A stretch of 45,258 nucleotides of DNA from an uncultured Acetatifactor sp. Its GTDB lineage: Bacteria; Bacillota; Clostridia; Lachnospirales; Lachnospiraceae. Every line of letters begins with the position of its first letter. Position 1 is the first letter of the stretch. Shown here one piece after another: positions 8,769 to 16,282 of the stretch. The translations under genes and the position numbers were made by a program. Where the stretch lies: NCBI GenBank assembly GCA_947588705.1, contig CANPYT010000014.1, positions 1-45,258 of the forward strand. Reading direction: 5' to 3'. Below the pieces are notes generated by a model. It saw nothing but the letters and a program-made list of their open reading frames with translations. It did not search any database and was not told the DNA's origin.

Positions 8769-9202
8769 CTCTTCCACATGATCATGGCGTCCTCCACAGG
8801 CTTTTCATAAAATTTCGGCCGGATGCCTTCCGATCGAAAACCAAATTTTTCATAAATATGGATCGCGGTCCGGTTGCTGACCCTGACCTCCAATGTGTAT
8901 GCCTCCACGCCCGCGGCGTTCCCCCGCTCTATCAGTTTTTGCAGCAAAACCTGGGCGATGCCCCGGCCCCGGTACTCCGGCGCCACCACCACATTGTCGA
9001 TATTGGCCTCATGGCAGAGATCCGTGTAACCGCAGCAGCCTGCCACACAGCCGTCCAAAAGCGCCACAAGATAAGTGCAATAGGGCCTGGAAAGCAGCTC
9101 CCGGAATGCCTCCACAGACCATGGCATGCTGAAGGACGCCGCCTCGATCCTGCCAAGCTCCGGGATGTCCTCCTCCCGCAGCTCCCTCACTTCGATTTCC
9201 AT
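8765..9202 (-). CDS. rimI: Ribosomal-protein-alanine N-acetyltransferase RimI
   Basis: RimI is a GNAT enzyme that acetylates the N-terminal alanine of ribosomal protein bS18 using acetyl-CoA. The 145-residue product shows SFSMPWS near the start, the acetyl-CoA loop VVAPEYRGRGIAQVLL, then LEVRVSNRTAIHIYEKFGF. It is of normal length. It follows tsaB by 48 bp; tsaB-rimI-tsaD grouping is widespread in bacteria. It overlaps the next gene by four bases. Confidence 0.93.
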   Translation of the reverse strand: MEIEVRELREEDIPELGRIEAASFSMPWSVEAFRELLSRPYCTYLVALLDGCVAGCCGYTDLCHEANIDNVVVAPEYRGRGIAQVLLQKLIERGNAAGVEAYTLEVRVSNRTAIHIYEKFGFRSEGIRPKFYEKPVEDAMIMWKR

Positions 9203-9250
9203 ATGACTCCATTCTCCCCGCGCCCCGGCAGATGTTCCCGCTACCCCGGC

Positions 9251-9952
9251 CTACTTCTGATCCTGCTCGGCCTGGCTCTTCCGCAGATATTCCGGCCGAT
9301 GCTCCCCGGCGGCCACAACGCGCCCGGCGGCGCAGTAGATCTCTCCCAGCGCGGCGATGCAGGCCGCCCGTTGTCGGTTACAGCTGGCCGGCGCCAGACG
9401 GTACGGTATTTCCGCATATTTCCGGATCCACTCCAGGTACACCGGGACCCCATCGCCCAGAAAGACCACCTCCCGCCCCAGCCCGTTCAGTTTTTCCAGC
9501 AGCTCCGCGATGTCTATGGGCGCCTGCCCGATCAGGGTACGGAGACCCAGCGTCTCCCCTTCCGGCACAAATTCATAGGCGGCCGCATAGACCTGATTGC
9601 GCCTTGCGTCCATCAGCGGGCACACCAGCCTGTCCGTTCCCCACAGGTTCCAGGCCAGCCCCTCCAGGGTAGGCACCTCCACCAGGGGCTTTTTCAGGGC
9701 CAGCCCCAGGCCCTTGGCCGTAGCGGACCCGATGCGCAGCCCCGTAAAGGAACCCGGCCCCGACGCCACGGCTATTGCATCCAGCGTGTCAAGATCCAGT
9801 TCGATCATATTTCGAAGCTCTTCCAACATGGGGATCAATGTCTGCGAATGCGTCTTTTTATAATTGGTGGTATACTCCGCCAGCAGGACCTGGTCTTCCA
9901 CAATAGCCACCCCGGCCACCAGCCCGGAACTGTCCAGCCCTAATATCTTCAT
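9251..9952 (-). CDS. tsaB: tRNA threonylcarbamoyladenosine biosynthesis protein TsaB
   Basis: TsaB is the non-catalytic ASKHA partner that dimerises with TsaD in the t6A complex. The 233-residue protein has MKILGLDSSGLVAGVAIV, THSQTLIPMLEEL and the diagnostic SGPGSFTGLRIGSATAKGL, followed by PLMDARRNQVYAA. It lacks the TsaD histidine motif, as expected for TsaB. It is 17 bp downstream of tsaE. Confidence 0.95.
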   Translation of the reverse strand: MKILGLDSSGLVAGVAIVEDQVLLAEYTTNYKKTHSQTLIPMLEELRNMIELDLDTLDAIAVASGPGSFTGLRIGSATAKGLGLALKKPLVEVPTLEGLAWNLWGTDRLVCPLMDARRNQVYAAAYEFVPEGETLGLRTLIGQAPIDIAELLEKLNGLGREVVFLGDGVPVYLEWIRKYAEIPYRLAPASCNRQRAACIAALGEIYCAAGRVVAAGEHRPEYLRKSQAEQDQK

Positions 9953-9969
9953 ATCAGGATCCCCCCTCG

Positions 9970-10443
9970 TCAGTTAGTCATGCCGCCCCCGGCTGCTGGG
10001 CTTTTTCCCTTCTCAAGGGTGATCCTCCGGTAGTCGAAGCCCTTTTCCGGATCCTTTTCCATAAAGATCCTGATCCGATTCTCCGGAAGGATCTCCTCCA
10101 CCAGCTCCGCCCATTCCACCAGGCATACGCCCTGGCCGTAGATGCAGTCCTCCCAGCCGATCTCCTCCATTTCTTCCACGTCGCCGATTCGGTACACGTC
10201 GAAGTGGTATAAGGGCAGACGCCCCGTATCATACACCTGCAGTATGGTAAAGGTAGGGCTGCTCACAGGCTCCGAGATCCCCAATCCGTCCGCGAATCCC
10301 CTGGCAAACAGCGTCTTTCCCACGCCCAGGTCGCCGGAGAGCGCATACACCTGGCCGCCGGCGCAGTTTTCCCCCAGCGTCTTCCCCAGCGCGTAGGTCT
10401 CCTCCGGGCTATGACTGTGATAAACTTGAATCTCTTCCATCAT
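9970..10443 (-). CDS. tsaE: tRNA threonylcarbamoyladenosine biosynthesis ATPase TsaE
   Basis: TsaE is a small P-loop ATPase that resets the TsaB-TsaD complex between t6A catalytic cycles. The 157-residue product has Walker A GDLGVGKT at 37-44, then SPTFTILQVY, PLYHFDVYRI and the family motif LVEWAELVEEILP. The first codons are ATG ATG, so either may be used. It starts 33 bp after the YcxB-like gene and is followed closely by tsaB. Confidence 0.95.
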   Translation of the reverse strand: MMEEIQVYHSHSPEETYALGKTLGENCAGGQVYALSGDLGVGKTLFARGFADGLGISEPVSSPTFTILQVYDTGRLPLYHFDVYRIGDVEEMEEIGWEDCIYGQGVCLVEWAELVEEILPENRIRIFMEKDPEKGFDYRRITLEKGKSPAAGGGMTN

Positions 10444-10476
10444 CCGCCTTACCGCCGCCTTTCCCGCCTTTTCTCC

Positions 10477-10953
10477 TCAACCGCGGATCTTTACTTTATC
10501 CGGCGGCATATGCGTAGAGATCATCTCCATCACGGCTGCCCTCTTCTCCTCCATCTGCCGCTTGGGAAAGATCGTGGCGTTGATCCTGGAGGTGTAAACG
10601 ATGATGCTTCTACCGGTGGAGACCGCCTTATACAGATCTTCCCAAAGATACTGTACGCTTTCCTCTTCCTGGGAGATCGTGATCCCGCTGTCATCCAGCA
10701 CATAATGGAGGGGCTTTTGGAAACTGGGGTTTGAAAGCACCTGCTTCCTGCTCCGGAGGAACAGGGTCCAGGGCAGATACAGGAGCAGGATCAGGCCAAA
10801 GGCCAAAAACGCCCATCGCTGCGTTCCCACCGCCAACAGGATAAACAGCGCCCCAAAGGTGCTTCCCACCACTCCTGCCGCGCTGCTGTAGGTATGGCGC
10901 AGCATATAATCATACAGATCCCCCGCCTCGATCTTTACGTCAAGCTCGATCAT
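10477..10953 (-). CDS. YcxB-like membrane protein
   Basis: The 158-residue product has an N-terminal segment (ELDVKIEAGDLYDYMLRH), two adjacent transmembrane segments (about 24-42 and 47-65), and a cytoplasmic-type beta-rich C-terminal domain (HYVLDDSGITISQEEES...YLWEDLYKAVST...YTSRINATIFPKR). This order matches the YcxB-like family of Firmicutes, whose function is unknown. AAAGGAG precedes the ATG. It is the first gene of the tRNA-modification operon; no clear promoter was found just upstream. Confidence 0.8.
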   Translation of the reverse strand: MIELDVKIEAGDLYDYMLRHTYSSAAGVVGSTFGALFILLAVGTQRWAFLAFGLILLLYLPWTLFLRSRKQVLSNPSFQKPLHYVLDDSGITISQEEESVQYLWEDLYKAVSTGRSIIVYTSRINATIFPKRQMEEKRAAVMEMISTHMPPDKVKIRG

Positions 10954-11010
10954 AACCGCCGTCTCCTTTTGTCACAGTCTTTGTTCCCATGCTTCCCGGG
11001 CGTCATGGCT

Positions 11011-11100
11011 CATATCGAGCCAGCACATATCGAGCCTGCACGTATTGAGCAGGCGCATATCGAACCAGCGCATAACGATCCTGCACATATCGGCCCTATC
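11011..11100. repeat. 15-bp minisatellite, six units
   Basis: Six back-to-back 15-base units follow the pattern CATATCGAGCCTGCA with one to several substitutions each and no length change. The array lies in the 293-bp gap between the YcxB-like gene and the ribU terminator. Read on the plus strand it would give an AHIEP pentapeptide repeat, but no ribosome site or promoter supports translation. The rest of this gap (10954-11010 and 11101-11150) holds nothing recognisable. Confidence 0.9.
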
Positions 11101-11150
11101 CGCTCCATGCCGCGGCGCCGGATCTTGGGCCGGCTGCCGCCCGGGTCAGC

Positions 11151-11192
11151 AAAAAACAGGTCAAAGCCCTGAAAAGCCTGACCTGCTTTTTT
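11151..11192 (-). terminator. Terminator after ribU
   Basis: The arms CAGGTCA and TGACCTG (11157-11163, 11179-11185) are flanked by A-runs and T-runs on both sides, so the hairpin could end transcription from either direction. It lies 55 bp after the ribU stop codon. Confidence 0.7.
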
Positions 11193-11246
11193 CATTTCGC
11201 TTTTTTATGTCTGAATTTTACTCTATCTATTCCGAAAAAGCAAGCC

Positions 11247-11981
11247 TTAAATGCGCCCGGCTTTCAGAAGCGGACGTAAGGGCTTGTAGATCAGCATAGT
11301 CAAGACCGAATCCACCGTTCCCTTCAACAGGTTCATGGGCGCCACGCACACCACCCCAAAGCTGATGATGCTGCCCTCCGTCATCAGAGGATTGATCTGT
11401 GACCCCATCTCCAGAATGCTCTCCAGCGGCATATGGTACATCTCCGCAAAAGCCGGGAGCAGATAGACGATATTAAAGGCGGTCCCAAAGACCGTCATGG
11501 TCAATGTCCCTATGACGCAGCCTAAGAGCGCGGTCTTCTTATTTTTGCGGAAAGCGTAGATCACAGACGCCGGCAGGATCAGGGCGCAGCCCACCACAAA
11601 GTTGGCCAGGTCGCCCACAAAGGCTGTGGAAGTTCCCTTGATAAACAGCTTCAAAAGGATCTTGAGGAACTCCATCATCACCCCCGCCGCCGGGCCGTAG
11701 GCGAAAGCCCCCACCAGTATGGGCAGCTCGCTGAAGTCCAGCTCATAGAAACCGGGGGCAAAGGGCAGGGGGAACTCCGCCAGCATGAGCAGGGCGGAGA
11801 TAGCCGAAAACATGCCGATCATAGCCACCTTGCGCGTGTGGAAAACGGGTTCCTTCACTCCCCTCACCTTTTGCCCGGCCTTTTCCAAAGCCAGGGCGAT
11901 CAAAAAAAGCAGTACGATGATGCCGAAGAAGCTTGCCACATAGAGGGCATGTTCCGCAACGCTGGTAAACAGTTCTTTCAT
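11247..11981 (-). CDS. ribU: Riboflavin ECF transporter S component (RibU-like)
   Basis: This is the substrate-binding membrane subunit of an energy-coupling factor transporter, probably for riboflavin. The 244-residue product has an extra N-terminal transmembrane segment, then KVAMIGMFSAISALLMLAEFP, FYELDFSELPILVGAFAYGP and further helices, matching RibU-type proteins. The start at 11981 is chosen because GGAGGAAAAA directly precedes this ATG; ATGs at 12005 and 11993 lack sites. Substrate assignment rests mainly on the FMN riboswitch upstream (12161-12297). The shared ECF ATPases and T subunit are not in the window. Confidence 0.9.
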   Translation of the reverse strand: MKELFTSVAEHALYVASFFGIIVLLFLIALALEKAGQKVRGVKEPVFHTRKVAMIGMFSAISALLMLAEFPLPFAPGFYELDFSELPILVGAFAYGPAAGVMMEFLKILLKLFIKGTSTAFVGDLANFVVGCALILPASVIYAFRKNKKTALLGCVIGTLTMTVFGTAFNIVYLLPAFAEMYHMPLESILEMGSQINPLMTEGSIISFGVVCVAPMNLLKGTVDSVLTMLIYKPLRPLLKAGRI

Positions 11982-12076
11982 TTTTTCCTCCATTTCCGCC
12001 GCCATCGCGGCTATGCGGCTCCCGCCTTACCGACGGGAAAGCCAGTTTTGTCTGCAGGAAAATTCTTCTGTTCGCG

Positions 12077-12110
12077 AAAAAAGGCCCCGAAGCTTTCGCC
12101 TCGGGGCTTT
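12077..12110 (-). terminator. Riboswitch expression-platform terminator
   Basis: On the transcript GCCCCGAGGCGAAAGCTTCGGGGC is a strong GC-rich hairpin, described here by its arms AGCCCCGA and TCGGGGCC, followed by six U. It lies between the FMN aptamer and the ribU start, so FMN binding probably causes premature termination. Another hairpin (GCGGG/CCCGC, 12131-12145) lies between aptamer and terminator and may be the competing structure. Confidence 0.85.
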
Positions 12111-12160
12111 TACACAGCACATACGGCGGGAATGACCCGCCCGCTAAAATACGATCTGTG

Positions 12161-12297
12161 CCTTCTTCTACCATCCAGACTTTACTGTTGGTCCCGGAGT
12201 TTCACCGGGTCAGCCGCACCGTTTCAGGCTTCCGCCCTTTCCGGCACGGGTCGCGGACTTTACCGCCAGTAGGGAATTTCACCCGACCCCGAAGAAT
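12161..12297 (-). ncRNA. FMN riboswitch (RFN element)
   Basis: Read on the minus strand, the segment has the conserved RFN blocks in order: TTCTTCGGGG, GGGTGAAATTCCC, ACTGGCGGTAAAGTCCGCGA, a variable arm, CCGGTGAAACTCCGG, ACAGTAAAGTCTGGATGG, and closing GAAGAAGG that pairs with the first block. It controls the riboflavin transporter gene downstream through the terminator at 12077-12110. High FMN is expected to switch expression off. Confidence 0.95.
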
Positions 12298-12337
12298 TTT
12301 CTTGTTTTTGCGGCGGGAATGGCCCGCCACATGGTCT

Positions 12338-12366
12338 ATCCTACTACGTCAGAAGGCTCCTGTCAA
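12338..12366 (-). promoter_or_regulatory. Promoter for the FMN riboswitch-ribU transcript
   Basis: TTGACA (12366-12361) and TAGGAT (12343-12338) are separated by 17 bases on the minus strand, about 33 bases before the riboswitch starts. The gap 12367-12409 holds nothing else recognisable. Confidence 0.65.
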
Positions 12367-12409
12367 TACCGCCCTGACTTTTTTCCCTCAGCCGATTGCC
12401 CGGTTCAGG

Positions 12410-12436
12410 GGGAAATCGTGCCCTCACGAATTTTCC
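12410..12436. repeat. Possible fragment of the structured repeat
   Basis: GGGAAATCGTG and CACGAATTTTCC form a hairpin like the inner arm of copies A and B, next to CCCTCAGCC at 12386-12394, which resembles the edge of that arm. It abuts the stop codon of the exporter subunit gene. The flanking arms and terminal repeats are missing, so it may be a worn-down copy or just a terminator-like hairpin. Confidence 0.4.
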
Positions 12437-14391
12437 TACGAGTTCACCGCTTTTCCCGTGTACAGCTGGTAATACTTGCCCTTCTGCTCCAGGAGCTGCT
12501 CATGGGTACCACGCTCGATGATACGGCCCTGCTCCAAAACCATGATGCAGTCACTGTTTTTGACGGTGGAAAGGCGGTGCGCTATGACAAAATTGGTCCG
12601 CCCCTTCATCAGCGCGTCCATGCCCTGCTGTACCAGTTTTTCCGTTCTGGTGTCGATGGAGCTGGTCGCTTCGTCCAGGATCAATACCGGGGGATCCGCG
12701 ATAGCCGCCCGGGCGATGGCCAGAAGCTGCCGCTGGCCCTGGCTCAGGTTAGCGCCGTCGCCGTGAAGCATGGTCTGGTACCCCTCCGGCAGACGCCGGA
12801 TAAATCCGTCCGCGTTGGCCAGCTTCGCCGCCCTCACCACCTCTTCATCCGTGGCGTCCAGTTTCCCGTAACGGATATTTTCCATGACGGTCCCCGTAAA
12901 CAGATGGGTATCCTGGAGCACGATGCCAAGGGAACGGCGCAGGTCCGCTTTCTTGATCTTGTTCACATTGATGGCGTCATACCGTATCTTTCCGTCCTGT
13001 ATATCATAGAAGCGGTTGATCAGATTGGTGATCGTGGTCTTGCCCGCACCGGTGGCCCCGACAAAGGCGATCTTCTGGCCGGGCTTTGCATAGAGCTCGA
13101 TATCATGAAGGATCATCTTCTCGTCCGTGTAGCCAAAGTCCACATGGTCAAAGACCACATCCCCCTTCAGCTCCGTATAGGTTGTGGTGTCGTCCGCCTT
13201 GTGGTAATGCTTCCACGCCCAGAGACCCGTCCTCTCCCTGCTCTCCGCCAGGCTGCCGTCGGGATTTTTCACCGCGTTCACCAGCTCCACATACCCCTCG
13301 TCCGTCTCCGGCATCTCATCCATGAGCCGGAAGATCCGGTCGCCGCCAGCCAGCGCCATAATGATACTGTTTACCTGCATGGTGATCTGGTTGATGGGCA
13401 TACTGAAGGATTTATTCAAGGTCAGGAAGCTGGCCAGCGCGCCAAGCGTCAGGCCGGACACGCCGGTGAGGGCAAGGATCCCGCCGCTGACGGCGCATAC
13501 CACATAGTTCAGGTTGCCGAGCTGGGCGTTCACAGGCCCCATGATATTGGCGAACTTGTTGGCCGCATAGGCGCTCTCATAGAGCTGGTCATTCAGCTGG
13601 CTGAACTGCGCCAGGCTCTCTTCCTCATGGCAGAAGACTTTCACCACTTTCTGGCCCGTCATAGTCTCCTCCACGCATCCGTTCAGGGCGCCAAGAGACC
13701 TCTGCTGCGACAGGAAGAAACGGCTGCTCAAGCCTCCGATCTTCTTTGCCGCCACCATCATCAGCGATACCATCACCAGCGTGATCAGCGTCAGCGGCAC
13801 ATCCAGCATGAACATGGAGATCAGTACGCTCACCACGGATACCACACTGTTGACCAGCTGGGGAATGCTCTGGCTGATCAGCTGGCGCATGGTGTCGATA
13901 TCATTGGTGTACATGGACATGATGTCGCCGTGGGAATGGGTGTCAAAATATTTGATGGGCAGTTTCTCCATCCTGCTGAACATATCGTTTCTGAGATTGC
14001 GCATGGTGCCCTGGGTCACATAGATCATAAGCCTTGACTGGATAAAGGACGCCACCACGCCGATACCGTAAAACCCGGCCACCCGCAGGATCGCCGACGC
14101 CAGGGGCCCGAAATCCGGATTCTGGTCTCCCAGCAGAGGCATGATATAGGAATCGATCAGCGTCCGCATGAACAGCGTTCCCTGCAGGCTGGCGAACACC
14201 GAGGCAAAAATGCAGAGGATCACCACTACCCAATGGACGGCATAATCTTTCAGAGTATACCCCATGATCCTCTTCAAGATCCTTCCCGGATGCTCGATCT
14301 TCGGCCTCGGCCCCCGCGCCCTTGCGCCTGGACCGAATCCCTTGTTTTCCCGGGGCTGTCTCTCTGCAGGCTGTACTCTCTCTTCCGCCAT
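12436..14391 (-). CDS. ABC exporter subunit with intact ATPase site (heterodimer partner 2)
   Basis: This is a type IV ABC half-transporter: a transmembrane domain (about 50-345) joined to a nucleotide-binding domain (about 400-650) in one 651-residue chain. Walker A is GATGAGKTT, the signature is LSQGQ, Walker B and catalytic glutamate are in LILDEATSSID, and the switch histidine is in AHRLSTV. A linker insert around KNPDGSLAESRERTGLWAWK lies between the domains. GGAGG lies 8 bases before the ATG at 14391, one base after the stop of the other subunit gene. The pair resembles LmrCD/BmrCD-like multidrug or lipid exporters; the substrate cannot be told. Confidence 0.92.
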   Translation of the reverse strand: MAEERVQPAERQPRENKGFGPGARARGPRPKIEHPGRILKRIMGYTLKDYAVHWVVVILCIFASVFASLQGTLFMRTLIDSYIMPLLGDQNPDFGPLASAILRVAGFYGIGVVASFIQSRLMIYVTQGTMRNLRNDMFSRMEKLPIKYFDTHSHGDIMSMYTNDIDTMRQLISQSIPQLVNSVVSVVSVLISMFMLDVPLTLITLVMVSLMMVAAKKIGGLSSRFFLSQQRSLGALNGCVEETMTGQKVVKVFCHEEESLAQFSQLNDQLYESAYAANKFANIMGPVNAQLGNLNYVVCAVSGGILALTGVSGLTLGALASFLTLNKSFSMPINQITMQVNSIIMALAGGDRIFRLMDEMPETDEGYVELVNAVKNPDGSLAESRERTGLWAWKHYHKADDTTTYTELKGDVVFDHVDFGYTDEKMILHDIELYAKPGQKIAFVGATGAGKTTITNLINRFYDIQDGKIRYDAINVNKIKKADLRRSLGIVLQDTHLFTGTVMENIRYGKLDATDEEVVRAAKLANADGFIRRLPEGYQTMLHGDGANLSQGQRQLLAIARAAIADPPVLILDEATSSIDTRTEKLVQQGMDALMKGRTNFVIAHRLSTVKNSDCIMVLEQGRIIERGTHEQLLEQKGKYYQLYTGKAVNS

Positions 14392-14392
14392 G

Positions 14393-16141
14393 TCACTCGC
14401 CTCCTTTCTCGTCAAAGTCCCCGCTTCCGCCGGTCTGGGATTCATAGACATCCCTGTAGATCTCATTCGTCTCAAGCAGCTCCTGGTGGGTGCCAAAGCC
14501 GTTGACCTCCCCCTCGTGCATGACGATGATCCGGTCCGCGTGTTCCACGCTGGAGATCCGCTGTGCGATGATCAGTTTGGTCGTGCCGGGGATCTCCTCC
14601 GCAAAAGCCTTCCTGATCTTTGCGTCCGTGGCGGTATCCACCGCGCTGGTGGAATCGTCCAGGATCAGGATCTTCGGTTTTTTCAGCAGCGCCCTGGCGA
14701 TACAAAGCCTCTGCTTCTGGCCGCCGGATACGTTGGTTCCGCCCTGCTCTATGTAGGTATTATAGCCATCGGGCATCTTTTCGATAAATTCGCTGGCGCA
14801 GGCCAGTTCGCAGGCCCTTTTGCACTCCTCCTCCGTAGCGTCTTTATCGCCCCACCGGAGATTGTCAAGGATGGTACCCGAGAACAGCACATTGTTCTGA
14901 AGCACTACAGCCACCTGGTTCCTCAGGACTTCCATGTCATACCGGCGCACATCCAGGCCGCCCACCAGCAGGCTTCCCTCCGTGACATCATAAAGCCTCG
15001 AGATCAAATTCACCAGGCTGGACTTTGCGCTGCCGGTGCCGCCGATGATGCCGATGGTCTCGCCGGAGCGGATGTCCAGGTTTATATCTTTCAGGACAGC
15101 CGAATCCGCATCTTTTTTATAGCTGAAGGAAACATCCTGGAACCGGATGCTGCCATCCTTCACTTCCATCACAGGCTCCTCGGGATTGGACAGATCCGGC
15201 TTTTCTTCCAGGACCTCGCAGATACGTCTGGCGCTGGCCGCGGACATGGTCAGCATCACAAAGATCATGGACAGCATCATCAGGTTCATCAGAATGTTCA
15301 TGCAATAAGTCAGCAGGCTGGTCAACTGGCCTACGGATAAGGATTCCTGCACGATCATATGTGCGCCGATCCAGCTGATCAGGATGATGCAGGTATATAT
15401 GGTCAGGTTCATCACCGGGCCGTTCCATGCCACGATCCCCTCCGCCTTGCAGAAGATCTTATAAATGTTCCCGCTTGCTTTCTTGAACTTTTCGTTCTCA
15501 TGGTCCTCACGGACATATGCTTTCACCACCCGGATGGCGGAAACATTCTCCTGGACGCTTTCATTCAGGTCGTCATACTTGGGGAATGCCTGGGTGAAAT
15601 GCTTCATGGCCTGAGTCACGATCAGCGCCAGGATACAGCCGAGGATCAGCACAGCCACCAGATACACGCTGGCAAGCCTGGGGCTGATGCGGAAGGACAT
15701 AAACATGGCGATGATCAGGGAAAAAGGCGATCTCATGCACATGCGCAGGATCATCTGGTACGCGTTCTGAATGTTGGTCACATCCGTGGTCAGACGGGTC
15801 ACAAGCCCGGAGGTGCTGAACTTGTCAATGTTGGAAAAGCTGAATGTCTGTATGTTCTCATACATAGCTTTCCGCAGGTTTCTGGCAAACCCGGTGGACG
15901 CTTTCGCGCCGAACACGCCGCCGCAGATACCGAAAGTCAGGCTGCACAGCGCCGTCAGCACCATCAGCCCACCGATCAGGAGGATATGGCGCATATCTCC
16001 TTTGCTTACACCGTCGTCAATGATGGAGGCCATGAGAAGGGGAATGATCATCTCCATGATGACCTCCAGGATCATGAACACCGGCGTCAGCAGCGATGCT
16101 GTCTTGAACTCCTTGATATGAGCTCCCAGTGTTTTCAGCAT
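14393..16141 (-). CDS. ABC exporter subunit with degenerate ATPase site (heterodimer partner 1)
   Basis: This 582-residue half-transporter has six predicted transmembrane segments (about 15-300) and a C-terminal nucleotide-binding domain. Walker A reads GGTGSAKSS, with Ala in place of the usual last Gly, the signature is VSGGQ, and the residue after Walker B is Asp (LILDDSTSAVD) rather than the catalytic Glu; the switch residue is Gln (AQRISSV) rather than His. These changes are the known mark of the weakly hydrolysing member of heterodimeric exporters. The partner at 12436-14391 keeps the standard residues. GGAAAGGAAG precedes the ATG. The 140-bp gap upstream is AT-rich without a clear promoter. 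Confidence 0.92.
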   Translation of the reverse strand: MLKTLGAHIKEFKTASLLTPVFMILEVIMEMIIPLLMASIIDDGVSKGDMRHILLIGGLMVLTALCSLTFGICGGVFGAKASTGFARNLRKAMYENIQTFSFSNIDKFSTSGLVTRLTTDVTNIQNAYQMILRMCMRSPFSLIIAMFMSFRISPRLASVYLVAVLILGCILALIVTQAMKHFTQAFPKYDDLNESVQENVSAIRVVKAYVREDHENEKFKKASGNIYKIFCKAEGIVAWNGPVMNLTIYTCIILISWIGAHMIVQESLSVGQLTSLLTYCMNILMNLMMLSMIFVMLTMSAASARRICEVLEEKPDLSNPEEPVMEVKDGSIRFQDVSFSYKKDADSAVLKDINLDIRSGETIGIIGGTGSAKSSLVNLISRLYDVTEGSLLVGGLDVRRYDMEVLRNQVAVVLQNNVLFSGTILDNLRWGDKDATEEECKRACELACASEFIEKMPDGYNTYIEQGGTNVSGGQKQRLCIARALLKKPKILILDDSTSAVDTATDAKIRKAFAEEIPGTTKLIIAQRISSVEHADRIIVMHEGEVNGFGTHQELLETNEIYRDVYESQTGGSGDFDEKGGE

Positions 16142-16282
16142 TACTACACTTCCTTTCCTTTGAGAGTTTCTTCCTATTAAAAACGTACTTATATATGATA
16201 CCTACAAATAAAAAAAATTGCACCCATTTTTTACAAGATTTATTAATATTAATGTTCTGTTTATTGATAATTTATGTTTTTT

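Noticed and set aside
10894..11172. Plus-strand frame encoding AHIEP pentapeptide repeats
   Set aside because: It begins inside the YcxB-like gene on the other strand and has no promoter or ribosome site; the periodic protein is a by-product of the 15-bp array.
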